A stretch of DNA of 64,000 bases from positions 121,104,723 through 121,168,722 of the forward strand of contig CP136063.1 of NCBI GenBank assembly GCA_032622095.1, written 5' to 3'. This document shows, piece after piece, positions 36,403 through 47,963 of the stretch. The DNA is from Siphonodentalium dalli. Lineage: Eukaryota > Mollusca > Scaphopoda > Gadilida > Siphonodentaliidae. The notes under the pieces are model-generated. The model worked only from the letters and a program-made list of their open reading frames with translations, did no database searches and was not told the DNA's origin. The position numbers were made by a program, and so were the translations under genes. The first letter of the stretch is position 1. Every line of letters begins with the position of its first letter.

Positions 36403-38158
36403 TTATTCTTCCTCTTCTTCTTCCTAGTAAAAGCGTACCCTTATATCTCAGGAACCGCTAAATGTACATTAGAATGCTGAAATTTTCGGAGTTTGTACAA
36501 CTACCACAGGAGACGGAAGTGTTTCTATTTAGAATTTTGTCCGTGGTTGATTTATGGAGTTATGGTCCTTAAACCGGCTTCTCACATTTATTGATAATTG
36601 TAGAGTATATCTAGAACGCATTGAGATTGCAGAACGGGACAAATATTATGGTGTAGAGCAAATTAAACGTAGTTGAGTTCTACAAAATTGACGTTGTCCG
36701 ATTATTGACCGCGGAGTGGGGGAGGGGTGTTCAATGTCGTAAAAAATAAATTATCTCTGATCGCGACCAAACTTACAAGTCATGATCTACATTTAACCCC
36801 GATAACGATGCAGTGAAATTTTTTTTAATCGGTCGAGAATTTACCGAGTTTCCGGCCCCTGGATGTTCAAAAATAATAAACATCTCTCCCAAATGGAGGA
36901 AAATGGCTAAGGGAGGAGCTGGAGTGCGGAAGAGGGAGAGACCAGGCCGGGGAGGTGAGACCAGGCCGGGTGGTGAGACCAGGCAGACCGGTGGCGGATG
37001 TAAACGTCAGATTTAGCACAAAAAAACAAGTCCGGCAGTGTAATATTTTTATTGCATATTCCGAATGGGAAGAGTGATGCGGACCCGAATATACCACCTG
37101 TAAGTTTTTTGTCCCGACCGTTTCCGACCTACGACTGGGATTTTTTTTTACCTATTTATAGCAAAAAATCCAAACGGGCTAATTAATGAGCAAGATTATT
37201 ATTATAAATGCAGGAGCAGATACGCCGGTATCATGTAGGTACGATCCCAAAGTTTGACCACTCTACTGTATAAGCAACCTGCCCAAAAACGACCTCGCTT
37301 CAGGTGGGTTCAGACTTTTGGCAAATTCCAACGAAAATCAAAGGGGGGAAATTTGTCAAAAAATCAGACATCAAGATAAACAAATTTTGATAAGTGGATG
37401 TGATAGATAGTGTCCAGGCGCAACTTTGTTGTGTCTCTTCAAATCGCACTAAAGCCGAATGTTTACTCGTGGCGAGGCTTTATAAGGTAAATGAGAATAG
37501 TTAAGTGCTGTATCACTACCTGTAACCTATTTTTCCCACCAAATCCAAACCAGCTAATGAAAGAGTGCCCTAATAATGGAGCAGGTACTTCAATATACCG
37601 GTACCGTAGATAATCTCCCAAAGTGTGACCGCTCTACTAAAGAAGCAACCTGCACAAACGGAGAGCCCGCTTTCAGGTGGGTTCAAATTGGTAAATTCTG
37701 TCAAACTGTCATTGATTACTCTGTATTCCAGTTGAGAAATTATTAACTCTTTGCATCTGCACATGAGCTATCCCATGCTAGCTGTAACCCCTGCACCCAC
37801 TGTAGTCAGGTCCCTGTCATTAAATTATATTGACTACATGGCAGCATAATACTTGACATTTCTGTGTGAATAGCACAACATCTCTGAGCTGTGGTCATTA
37901 AAAAGTAATTAGTGTCCACATCCCAAGGTTTACCCAGAGCCACAGTTACTGGGGTCCATATTTGAAAAAAGTCACCATTATGACATCCCAAGGTTTACCC
38001 AGGACTCAAATGACTGTAATCCAGATTTGTTTGAAAGTCCAAACAGTGGTGACAGCAGGGAGGTGTGCAGGGGCTACCCTCCCCAAATGCTTAATTTTAA
38101 TTGGGGTAGTGGAACGGCCTTTTCAAGGTTGCCCTTCATTCTGTTTTCACAACTTTTT
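36403..38158. other. Intronic stretch with a 190-bp direct duplication
   Basis: Segments at about 37098-37330 and 37520-37695 are diverged direct copies (shared CCCAAAGT(T/G)TGACC, CTCTACT, AAGCAACCTGC and TTCAGGTGGGTTCA). A GC-rich patch at 36943-37000 has three ~19-bp repeats starting AGACCAGGC. No exon seen. ORFs over the GC-rich patch on both strands are not convincing. Confidence 0.5.
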
Positions 38159-40567
38159 AGCTCACCTGAGACGAAGTCTCCGGTGGAGCTATAGTCACTC
38201 CTCGTCCTTCGTCCATCCATCCATCCGTCCGTCCATCCGTCAACAATTCTTTGAACATCTTCTTGAACATCAATAGAGCCAATTGGGCTCATATTTTGTG
38301 TGGATGTTCCCTAGGTGAATGAGATTCAGATTTGTTCAAATGAGGTCACCAAGTCAAATAGTTTTGATGTCAGGATTTTTCCCATAGTAATTCTTGAAAC
38401 GACTTCTTTTCTGAAGTCATCGGGCCGAATGGGTTCATATTTGGTATGAGGGTACCTTGGGTGACTGTGGTTCAGATTTGTTCAAATGAGATATATGCAT
38501 TGACATGTGAAGCGTGTACTACGGCAGTATATGTCGGTGAAACTGGATGATCTCTGAGTGAACGCGTCGCAGAACATTTGAGAGATATTAGATTAGACTC
38601 GAACATGCCAATATACCACAACTTTCGAGCTCATGGACACAGAGGTGTGAGGGACTTGAAGGTTTCTGTGGTTGAGTTCGTCAATCGGAACGGCGGGAAG
38701 CGCGAGAGACTAGTTATGGAAGATAAATGGATACGGAAGTTGGGAACCCGGGAAGGCAATGGTAATGGGTTCAACACAAAAACAAGTCATTCCACACCGA
38801 TATTCTGGGGGGGGGTAGGTACATCTAGTCACCCCACTAAATTTGGTTGAAATCAGGGGTTTGGGAGAAAACACCAACAGGCAGATGTACAGAAATGTTC
38901 AGTAACTTCCTTTTAATATCCTTGCATTCCAACTACCCGTACAAGCCATCCCTGAACCAAGGGGCTAAGAATAAACAGTGCCAGATAGATAACACAACTG
39001 CTGTTGGCTATAGGCAGAGTCCCCAGGGACTGTATATTCATGTCATTCATGTGTTGAGCATTTGTTTTCTAAAGTTGTCAATGTAGCACCATCATTGTTT
39101 ACAATACACTGGTCATTAATATCAGATTAAATTCCTTTTCTCCAAGCTTTAATTAAGTGTGTCTGGCATTTGTAGAATGAGGTTCCCAGAGGGTGAATTT
39201 AATTATGCTACCCCGCACAGCAGGCTAGCATCACCAAATACACCCTCTGAGGACCTCATTCTGCTTAGGCCTCATCTTCTGGGAAGTATCTAGAGTCTCA
39301 AATTGACATTTTTAGCAGCTTTTTTCCCTTCTGTTCAGATTCTAAAATGCATAATTGAGGTGTCAAATGGGTGCGCATACTGTCATACGTCACCAACTTC
39401 AGCTGGAGAACTTCTATCTGTCCCTAGGTCTCCCGTAGCAGTTGAGGACTAAGTAAAATTGGGTTCCCAGATGGTGAATTTGGTGATGCTAGCCCACCTT
39501 ACAGAATAGCATCACTACATTCACCCTTTTGGGACCTCAGACACACTAAATTCACACTTGGCTGTTCTAATATTATTTTCTTAACCACTTATCTATGTGA
39601 ACTCATTATACCTGATTATGGACAAAAAGTGGGGGGTATATACTGGATTAAAACTGTTGGTCTGTCAGAGTGTCCTTCCATCCATTGTTCTGTCCATCCA
39701 TCCATGAACAATTGTTTTCTTCTCGAGATATATATGAATTCCCTACCTGTATGTGACTCACATTCAGATTTGTTCAAATAAGTTCATCAGGTCAAATAGG
39801 ATGGATGCCAGGGCCATAATGTTTTCCCTCCATAGTAATTCTAACAAATATTACTTCTCAAGAACCATCAAGTCTATTTAGCTTATATTTGTGTATGCAG
39901 GGTCCTTGGGTGGCATGTTTAGATCTGTTCCAATGGGGTCCTTTTTGGAAAATCAATTAACTTCAACTCTTAAAAGCGACTGTTTAAAATTATTATATGA
40001 ATAGATATCAGAGATGGGGATTCATGTTTGTTCAAATAGGGGCAGAGTTAAGAGATTTAGCTCTTGAAAATTTAATTTCTGATACATTTAATAGTTGTAG
40101 ATTAGATTTTCACACCAAAAGTAAGTTAGAATAGTTCTCATAGTTTTATTTTATTTTCCAACCAGTATGTTTCTAAACCAACAGTCTATATTTGCCTACT
40201 TCAGGTTAAACTGTTATACCAAAATGGGTCAGGTTGGAAATTCCCAAAAGTTTGAGAGCTTGAAGCACCGGTTCCAGTTGTAAAATTTCGACATAAGAGG
40301 GATGTGCAAAAGGAATTTTGTGAACTTAGGCTGTGGTATGGTTAAGATTATCTTGTTTAAAAGGGGGTTGAAGATTTTACAATAGTGTGCACTTAGAGAT
40401 TTCAAGGTGAAGAGCCCGGCTCATCAGCGAATTCCTAGCTATGTCCCTGTTTAGAACTACTTGTCTTAAGTTATTTTGACAAGTACTGACTGTTTTAGTC
40501 CACAAAGTCCCTTTCCTCTCAGTCTTTACAGCAGATGAGCGTCTCCACAGTCATTGACTGTCTTGTT
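38159..40567 (+). repeat. AGCTCA-hairpin dispersed repeat, copy B (2.41 kb)
   Basis: Same 5' hairpin (AGCTCACCTGAGACGAAGTC then GGTGGAGCT) and same 3' end (CAGTCATTGACTGTCTTGTT) as copy A at 29085-31755, in the same orientation and diverged along its length. It contains ~80-bp hairpins at 39175-39260 and 39462-39535. A Penelope GIY-YIG fragment interrupts it at 38489-38802. Confidence 0.78.
38489..38802 (+). pseudogene. GIY-YIG endonuclease fragment of a Penelope-like element
   Basis: The frame through 38512 reads YALTCEACTTAVYVGETG, then a TGA at 38548-38550 where R is expected, then SLSERVAEHLRDIRL, MPIYHNFRAHGH, DLKVSVVEF, EDKWIRKLGT and GFNTK. This is the GIY-YIG nuclease of Penelope-like retroelements: the YVGET core, the catalytic-region R (SERVAEH), the E of EDKWI, and the GN/GFN end. 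In the live element it nicks target DNA. No RT part is adjacent, so it is a truncated C-terminal relic with one nonsense change, sitting inside repeat copy B. Confidence 0.8.
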
Positions 40568-42064
40568 ACAACCAAATTTGCTTCATTTTAAAATGGGGTA
40601 TGTGTGTTAAAGGACTAATGGGAGGTAATAGAATGTCCAATGACCACTAGATTTCAATTTTATCACAGAAAAGCTTTTTGTGTAAAATTGGCATGGTTTC
40701 CATGATGAAAGTTTGATTTCCCTTCAAATTATAGGTTATGATTCTTGAATTTGCTTTGGGTAACTCAAGTTTATAGCATAAAAACAAATTCTGGCTGCTC
40801 TCGGTTTAATTGTCTTTGAAGGTAACTTCCGAGCGGGAACAGAAAATCATAAGTAAATGTGGCACTTAATTTTGTTTAGATGGTCAGGAAGAGTCTGGTG
40901 GGGTCCCGAAGTTATGGAAGGGGTGTGGGTATTTTTATGCTGCTGATTTTTGTGCAGTAAATGTAGTTGTGGACATGCAAGATTATCGTTTGAAAAAAAT
41001 ACCAAAAAGGGCATGTTTGTTTTCACCGACTGGTGTATCGGATGAAGTTCTATTAAGGGAAAATTGACCACTTGACAGTTAACACTGTCACCTATGGAAA
41101 ATAATTAGTTGTTTGTAACCTGTACTAAATGGGAAGTATTCGTAAGGTCGTTGACTAGGGAACCATATATTCTAGTATGAAAGAGATGTTAACAAATATG
41201 CACAGAACATCTCATATGACATTACGATTACTGTTGTCTAGACTATCCGATTTGCACATAATGCTTCTATCTTAATTAAATGACATGCCTTGTGTATGTT
41301 AACAATATGGCTCCCAGGAAAATTCAAGCAGATTTAAATTATGCAAAAGGATGCAGTGCAGACAGAGGGACAATCTGTTGTTAATATGTTGCTAATCCAG
41401 ACTGAGGAGATGTGGGTGCATTCTCTCCCTCAAACCACGTGTTACTTACTTCCACTTTTCAGTTCACACACTAGAAGCTCTCATGTTGTCTTATAATGCT
41501 TTCCTATACTTGAGTGTCGCAGTCTAATTCGCCATTAACCCAATTTTTTCTTCATGATAATCTTTTGAAGTGGTAATTTCATTATCATTTTACTATAAAT
41601 ATAACAAGTTGTTCGTATGGGTACACTGAATGACGTACATATGATTACTTGGGCCTGATATATTATCTATTGAAGTTATGCTTTCACTGCATTGTTTCAG
41701 TAGGAGTCGTGACACAAAATACTGGAACAAATTACTTCACACTGGATGCACAGACATATTATGTGCTTATCATATAGTGTTTCAATCCTACATTGCACTA
41801 ACCAAGCAACATACTTGATTGAATAGGGTATAATTCACTGAATGTTTTAAAAACATCCAGTTACATTCATTGTGGCATTTCAGAAAACGTAAATCCTCAA
41901 CTGCCTATTAGCATACATATATTTATTTCATGCCTTCATTTGAGTGTATTACTGGTAATATTATGAACCTTGACTGTTTATGCGGAGCTAATAATTGCCT
42001 ATATTAAAAAGTGAATATAGCATACAAGCCTGTGTCAATGATTATGGATGACAGATTATATCTT
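40568..42064. other. Intronic stretch
   Basis: No exon, RNA gene or transposon end recognised. Minus ORF 40847-41071 has no domain. Confidence 0.4.
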
Positions 42065-42400
42065 TTAACCTCTTCGCTGCTATGACGTCCGTAACTATTA
42101 CGGACGTAAAAGTGCACGCGTGTGCTATATGGTCCGTAGGTACTACGGACCTACTTCAGCACACTAGAAGTAGGCCATTACACATAACTGGAACTCAGAG
42201 ATTGGTGCATCGGAATAATTGTATCTCCAAGTTTCTAACAGTGTATGATGTTCCACGATTGTGAACGATAATAGCATTTCAACCGAGTCAGTTTTATGGT
42301 TCTTGTGGTATTCCCGTTATAATTTTCCATTGGAAAATGGCAATAACGTCAACAGCCCAGCACACGACGTCATAACGTCATTTAGCAGCGAAGAGGTTAA
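42065..42400. mobile_element. TTAA-flanked MITE (336 bp)
   Basis: TTAA at 42065-42068 and 42397-42400 enclose perfect inverted ends CCTCTTCGCTGCTA / TAGCAGCGAAGAGG. Subterminal GACGT-rich palindromic repeats follow (TACGGACGTA, GTACTACGGAC). No coding capacity. TTAA flanks suggest the piggyBac superfamily. Confidence 0.85.
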
Positions 42401-42549
42401 CCTCGCAAGCTTTTGGCTGTTCTTGGACCTGCTTGTACCCGTCGGCCCCGTCAAAATGCAAAGCTTGTATACTATAATGTAGCCTTGCCTCCTCAACATA
42501 TAGAGATGTCAACAGGGTGAGTTAGGTAATGGTTTTTAATTTTTATTTC

Positions 42550-42665
42550 CATATTTGCACTTAATATTTGTGCTTAAGAATAAATAGCTTGTTTTTGCTT
42601 AAGCATAAGTATATTATTTGCACTTATTAGTGCAATTATTTGTACCTAAGCACAAATAATTGTGC
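42550..42665. repeat. Short palindromic AAGCACAAATAATTGTGCTT-type repeats
   Basis: Five or more imperfect copies of (TT)TGCACTTA / AAGCACAAAT words in both orientations form local hairpins. The series resumes at 43733-43770 after the MITE at 42666-43732, showing that the MITE inserted into it. Confidence 0.65.
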
Positions 42666-43732
42666 TTAACTCTTTCAACACCGCAGCCAGCTTTAGCGGG
42701 CACAACGTAATTTACGTTCAACACCGCTTTAGCGGGCAGAGAAATAACAGAATAACAGGCAATTTAATACCACGTTTGCGGGGATATACTAATTATTTTT
42801 TGACTGGCGACTTAGATATCATTTGGGTGATATTCTGTATCAATACTAATTTACCATTGAACACGTAGACCCGACAAATACGGCCACAATGTTCCCGACC
42901 TAAATATACAGTTGATGTATGATGTCACAATTACTATTGTGGGGTTTCCGTGTGTTTTCCCAGATACACATGTACTGATTGATTAAGTTTGTTATTGTTT
43001 ATGACAAACACATTGCGATAACACATGTTTATGAAATAAAGAAGATTGTTGCCCTTTCTAACGACGTTTTCTGTGGTAACCGTCTAGTGTCTCCTATTTT
43101 CGACGTGATGCTACGAAATTCACTGTGCCGTGCAATAGTGCGACTTCAATAATAATAGCTGCGAGTGCATGTTGTAAGCATGATATTGACATGCATAAAC
43201 ATTTTGGGAATGCAATTGTTGAATACACGTGGGCCTAAATCCGGGAAAATGGATCTCGGTTAAATAACGCCTTCTTGGGCATACACTTGGTCTGTTCTCA
43301 TCATTATGCTCATTGTACGCCTTCTAATTTCATTCTTAATCACCACATATGCAAAATATACGACAAGTGATGTGTATAGTGCTAACTATTTGAATGTGAG
43401 TTTGGTCAATATACTTATGTGGTGAAATATTGCAAATAACGTTAACTGTAACAGTAAATATTGAGTTCAAATGTATTTACGCACCTGGTACATATGACAT
43501 GCATTACCATGGTGATATAATTACAATTATATGACGCCATCCATCGGCAGTTAGTCCAAATTGATGGGCAGTTATCACTGGTCATGACAATATAAGGGTG
43601 CCCATACCTACCTCATCTATAAATACTAGTATGAATGCCCCACATGTGAGACAATGATTTTCCATATAAACTGCTGCAAACCCGGTGTCCTGGACAATTT
43701 GACCTCTGTAAATTTGGTGACGAAAGAGTTAA
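42666..43732. mobile_element. TTAA-flanked element (1,067 bp)
   Basis: TTAA at 42666-42669 and 43729-43732. Inverted ends are CTCTTTCAACACC on the left and the complement of CTCTTTCGTCACC on the right (11 of 13 match). The flanking hairpin repeat GCACAAATAATTG continues on both sides, so the insertion point is clear. No transposase ORF was found. Confidence 0.75.
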
Positions 43733-44330
43733 GCACAAATAATTGGGCTTAAGCTCAAATGATTATTAAAAGTGAATTTGGCCTCCCATATAGAGGTATG
43801 TGTGGAAGGCTAGATAATAACTTGAGATCCTGTGACAGAAAGAAACTACATTGTATATCAGGAGTATTGTAAATTATATCTTGCAATTCACATTTGTTCA
43901 GAATCTTCACCATAGGTAAGTTTTGAAGATTTCCCATTCATTTTATGATGATTTTCAAGTCTGTTCACTACAATTGCATATAATAAACAATCTGTGTCAT
44001 TTAAGAAAGAGAATTTAGGAGATTAAACTGTTTGATATATCTGTACTTGTACACTGAGTTTCACAATAAAAATACTTGTTCTTGTAAGGCTCCATGATGC
44101 ATATTTTCCCAATAGAAAGGGCCGGGAACATTTCCAAAAATGGGTAGAAAAATCCTGGGATATTCTCTTTGCCTAGAAACATAATTATGTGTGTTTGAAA
44201 TGTGTCATAATTACATCCAAAAGCTTTATAATTATAAGACATTGATAATGTGATTGTTTTGTAGAGAAATATTAATGTGTTTGGTCACTCATGTAGATTC
44301 TTACAGTACACCCACACTACTTTCATTTTT
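43733..44330. other. Intronic stretch
   Basis: Apart from the continuation of the hairpin repeats to about 43770, nothing recognisable. Confidence 0.45.
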
Positions 44331-44726
44331 AGCTCAACTTGACAAAGTCAAGTGTGAGCTATTGTCATGGATTGGCATCTGTCTTCCGTCTGCGCATCTG
44401 GCCATCCATCAGTCTGCGACCGAGCGTCCATCAACAATTTCCTTTGGCACCCCTACAGGCCACATCCCTCATCCGATCATATGGATCTTCGAGGTGACCT
44501 CTAGATGGAGCCATCAGGGATTTTTCCTGAAATTCGTTGAAAAACATGGCCGTCAGCAACCATTTTGGATGACACCCTGCAGTTCACATTTATTGGGAAA
44601 TGTTTTGAAAATTTACAGGCATGTTTAGGATCACCTAGGATGGCTACCTTGGATTTTAATCTTTATCCTTCGGCACACCTTACAGGCCACATCCCTCATC
44701 CGATCTTCACCAAACTTCACATTCTG
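44331..44726 (+). repeat. Start of a CCATCTTGGATTT-type dispersed repeat with hairpin end
   Basis: It begins with a hairpin, AGCTCAACTTGACAAAGTCA followed by AGTGTGAGCT. It continues with recurring units: CCTACAGGCCACATCC, then TTCACCAAACTTCA, then a GGATCTT.GGTGACC..TAGATGGGAGCCATC run, then AACATGGCCG..AGCCATCTTGGAT. The same units recur after the big inverted repeat and after the tandem array (62694-63012). Confidence 0.65.
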
Positions 44727-46055
44727 GATCTTTTAGTGTAGGTAGTTAGCGACAAAAAATGCTTGGATCGATACAAGTCGGATAAAAGCGCCATTTTTTT
44801 GTATCTTGTAGAACAGCATCTCTAATCTAGGAATTTTCTCAAGAACCAACTTTTTGACCAACGTAGAGCCGAAAATTCAAGATGGCGTCCAAGATGGCCG
44901 CCGGTTTGACGGTGGCATACCTAATATATTTGCTTCTCGATTTGACATGGCAAACATAACGAATTCCCCCACATTATCTAATAATGGTGTTTATAGAATA
45001 AAAACCGCGACATTTAGTTGAGAAATGGCCACAATTATTCAAGATGGATGCCAAAAAGGCGGCCGAAACATGAGAAATTTTGTTTTTTCCTTATTTTTTT
45101 AAAAATACTTTACAATTTTCGAGATAATATAAGAGGCGATATCAACTATGTGTTCATTATTCGAACTTATAATGGACGAGTTGTGCACATTGAAGGTGAA
45201 GTAGTATTGTTCGTTCTGGTAGAAATGTGAGGTAGAATATGTGCTATATAAAATGAATGAAATTATTCTCAGACAGTTTTTCATTCTGTAAATGCTTAAT
45301 AACCAACCGTGAATGACACTGATGTCATCAATTATATTTGCGACACTACTATATGGTTAGAACAATTGAATACAACTTTGTATGTCGAGAAATAAAACAT
45401 TAATTTAGTAGTGGATTTACCACGAATATAGGAAACACTAAACGACAGACTCCATATTCATCAAACTCAATTTGGTTCTCAAAAAACAATAACATATGGA
45501 AGGTATTCTGCAACAGATCTTCATCATCGTATTCAAATTACCAATACTTAAATTCAGTGTTGTATGTCCAATTATACACAACATTATTGAACCGTATACT
45601 CGAAAGTATATTTGAGTTCGGAATAAGAAATAATATTATTTCCTTGTATCATATAGTGTCCTCAATTATTCCAGCAACAGAACATGAAACAATCATGCGA
45701 ATAGCCCATAATCAATAATATATACATTAGTGCAATGTATTGCATATATATGCATATGTATAATTTTGTGTGATATATTGTTGCTGGGATATACTCCAGG
45801 GGGCCATGTGGTGTGAAGATGGGATCAGTAAATATGAAAATACACTTTGTTTTATTAAATTGAATTAAACAATTCACTACTCACAACCACATCTGCACAA
45901 CTACGTACATGGAAGTTTGTTTTTTGAACATTTGCACCTGGTACAAACCGATTTGCAAACACATTTAATCAATTCGGTGCACACTCTAGCCACTAAGTTA
46001 TGTGGTTGTCATCCACACAGGAACAAAAGAATCATTAATAAATATCCACCAGAAG

Positions 46056-46764
46056 GAGTCACATTGGGGGGAAACTGTTTCACCAGAATCAATTCTATCA
46101 CACTTCCGGCTCCGTCTCCATCAAATTAAGTTCCGACTCTTCCGCGGTTTGTTAAAAAATATTCGAAGTTTTGATAGGCTGTTTATACACTGAATGTCAA
46201 TACAGAAAGTATTCTCCAATAACAATCGACAGATTAGGTCTTTGTTTGTGCAAAATCTGCTGCGTGTGGTGCACATTTAGAGATGTGCATTTGTGGGTAT
46301 TTCCCACGATAATTTAGCAGCAGTTTGATGCTCAGATTTTATCACATTTAAATTGGGCTGGAACTTGTCAGGTTTTATTGTCGAAAATGTGGTTATTATA
46401 GTGTCCTGGTGTTCTATCATACAGTGATACATGTTCCACCCCAACTAAAAGTGTTGAGGCCGATAAACTTATCAAATTGCTGCTTAATTTAAATAGGAAA
46501 TGCACAAAAACGCATCATGCCTCTAAGTGTGCACAAAAATAGCTGATTTCGCATTATGATCATCAATAAGCATGAGCAAAGACCTAATATATGGATATTT
46601 GTTTAGAAAATAGTTCTGTTTTGACATTACGTGTATAAATGGCGGTCAAAACTTGGAAACTATTTGTTTAAAATCGCGAAAGAGTCGGGACTTAGTTCGA
46701 TAGAGACAGAACCGGAAAGGCGATAGAATCGATTCTTGTGAAACAGTTTTCCCCCAGTGAGTCA
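46056..46764. mobile_element. TIR element (697 bp) nested in the left arm of P2
   Basis: The core 46062-46758 has inverted ends of about 150 bp: CATTGGGGGGAAACTGTTTC on the left, and the complement of ACTGGGGGAAAACTGTTTC on the right. It is flanked by GAGTCA at 46056-46061 and 46759-46764. The right arm of P2 lacks it and shows a single related site (GAATTCA near 48392), which supports insertion with a 6-bp duplication. The tandem array's left edge (46590) falls inside this element. Confidence 0.72.
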
Positions 46765-47290
46765 GATGCTGGAAACTTTGCATCTATCTTACTATGTAAG
46801 TCCAAATACCAACCTGATATATACTAGTAGCACGATTTCTTTGGTGGTAACTGTTCATGTGCGCGGCCTTTGCTGAACATTTCATGTCTATCTTCATTAA
46901 CTGAGATCAGGTTCGCAGATTTGTCATAAACAATCACGACGAACTGTTAAATACACTCAAATGGTGGTGATGGAACATCAAGTACCACAAAAGGATCAAG
47001 TACCACAAAAGGATTCCTCGTAATTAATATCAAGCATTCTGTTAGCTCTGGGTAAGCTTTTCAAGCATCCCAAAATGTGCGCTTATCCTTACCAAAGAAA
47101 ACGGAAGTTGAGTCGCATCCTGATATCGCATGGATATGATGGAATATTGGAAGCACAGTTGAATTTTCTGAGCCCAATTGAATTGTACATATCAACTATG
47201 TTGCGGATAACATGGGATTTAGACTTGCCGAAAGACACATTTTCAATTCTTTGCATTGGAGTAGCATAGCATGCAGATGTCACAACAGAG

Positions 47291-47963
47291 TCACGATAAT
47301 ATCCTTGTCAACAGTACGAACATTAATCGATGAATAAGGAGTTTGTAGCATATGAGATATATGTCCGACCAATCTACTGTCAGTTTCTTCATATGTACAT
47401 CCAAAGAGAATAGGTTCCACATTAGGACCGTGTTATCATCCTCTGTTACGAAGATGGTTTTCCATGTTAGGGTTTCCAATTTAACGAGACATTCATTGAC
47501 ACATGCAAAAATTTATTGCCTGTTGGTGGTGTTTCTTAGAAAGTCATTCCAATTTGGTGGAATTTTTGTGGTAAGCCCCAACCTTACATCGAGTGCCGCA
47601 ACCACGTTTCTCTCACGTTCCTGTTTTGATAATACCCTCTATTTCCCTGTCCAAACCAAGTCAATTCTTCTACAATCTGCGAGCTGCATCATAACATATA
47701 TATGGAATAAACGTTGTGCTGATATACATTGAGGAGGCAAGCCCGACTTCAGGTGTCAGTAAGTGTATCAGAGCACCCCCGTCGAACACCTTACACTCGA
47801 CCTTTTGATTTGGCTCTGCAGTGTATATGTAGTTTGAATCGGATGGGACCTTCATGCAGCTTAGGAAGTCGCATGTATTAGCTCCCCTCCTGTTATATGG
47901 GGGAACCGCTGGATTTTGTGTGAGAAGAACATATATTTCATATGCCACAAACCGATAATTCAT
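47291..47963 (-). pseudogene. Decayed coding relic in the P2 loop (copy 1 of 4)
   Basis: The minus strand carries protein-like text split over frames: VECKVFDGGALIHLLTP and TFIPYICYDAARR at 47670-47963; a shifted frame with ERNVVAALDVRLGLTTKIPP then NWNDFLRN at about 47530-47640; and KTIFVTEDDNTVLM at about 47420-47470. Together these recall a protein family found in many copies in marine invertebrate genomes (DGxALVHxLxP, then FLPYI, KIPxNWxxFL, TDDTDV). I know that family only from memory and have no name for it. Frameshifts and stops show it is dead. The same relic is repeated at 51317-51989, 55342-56014 and 59367-60039. Confidence 0.5.
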
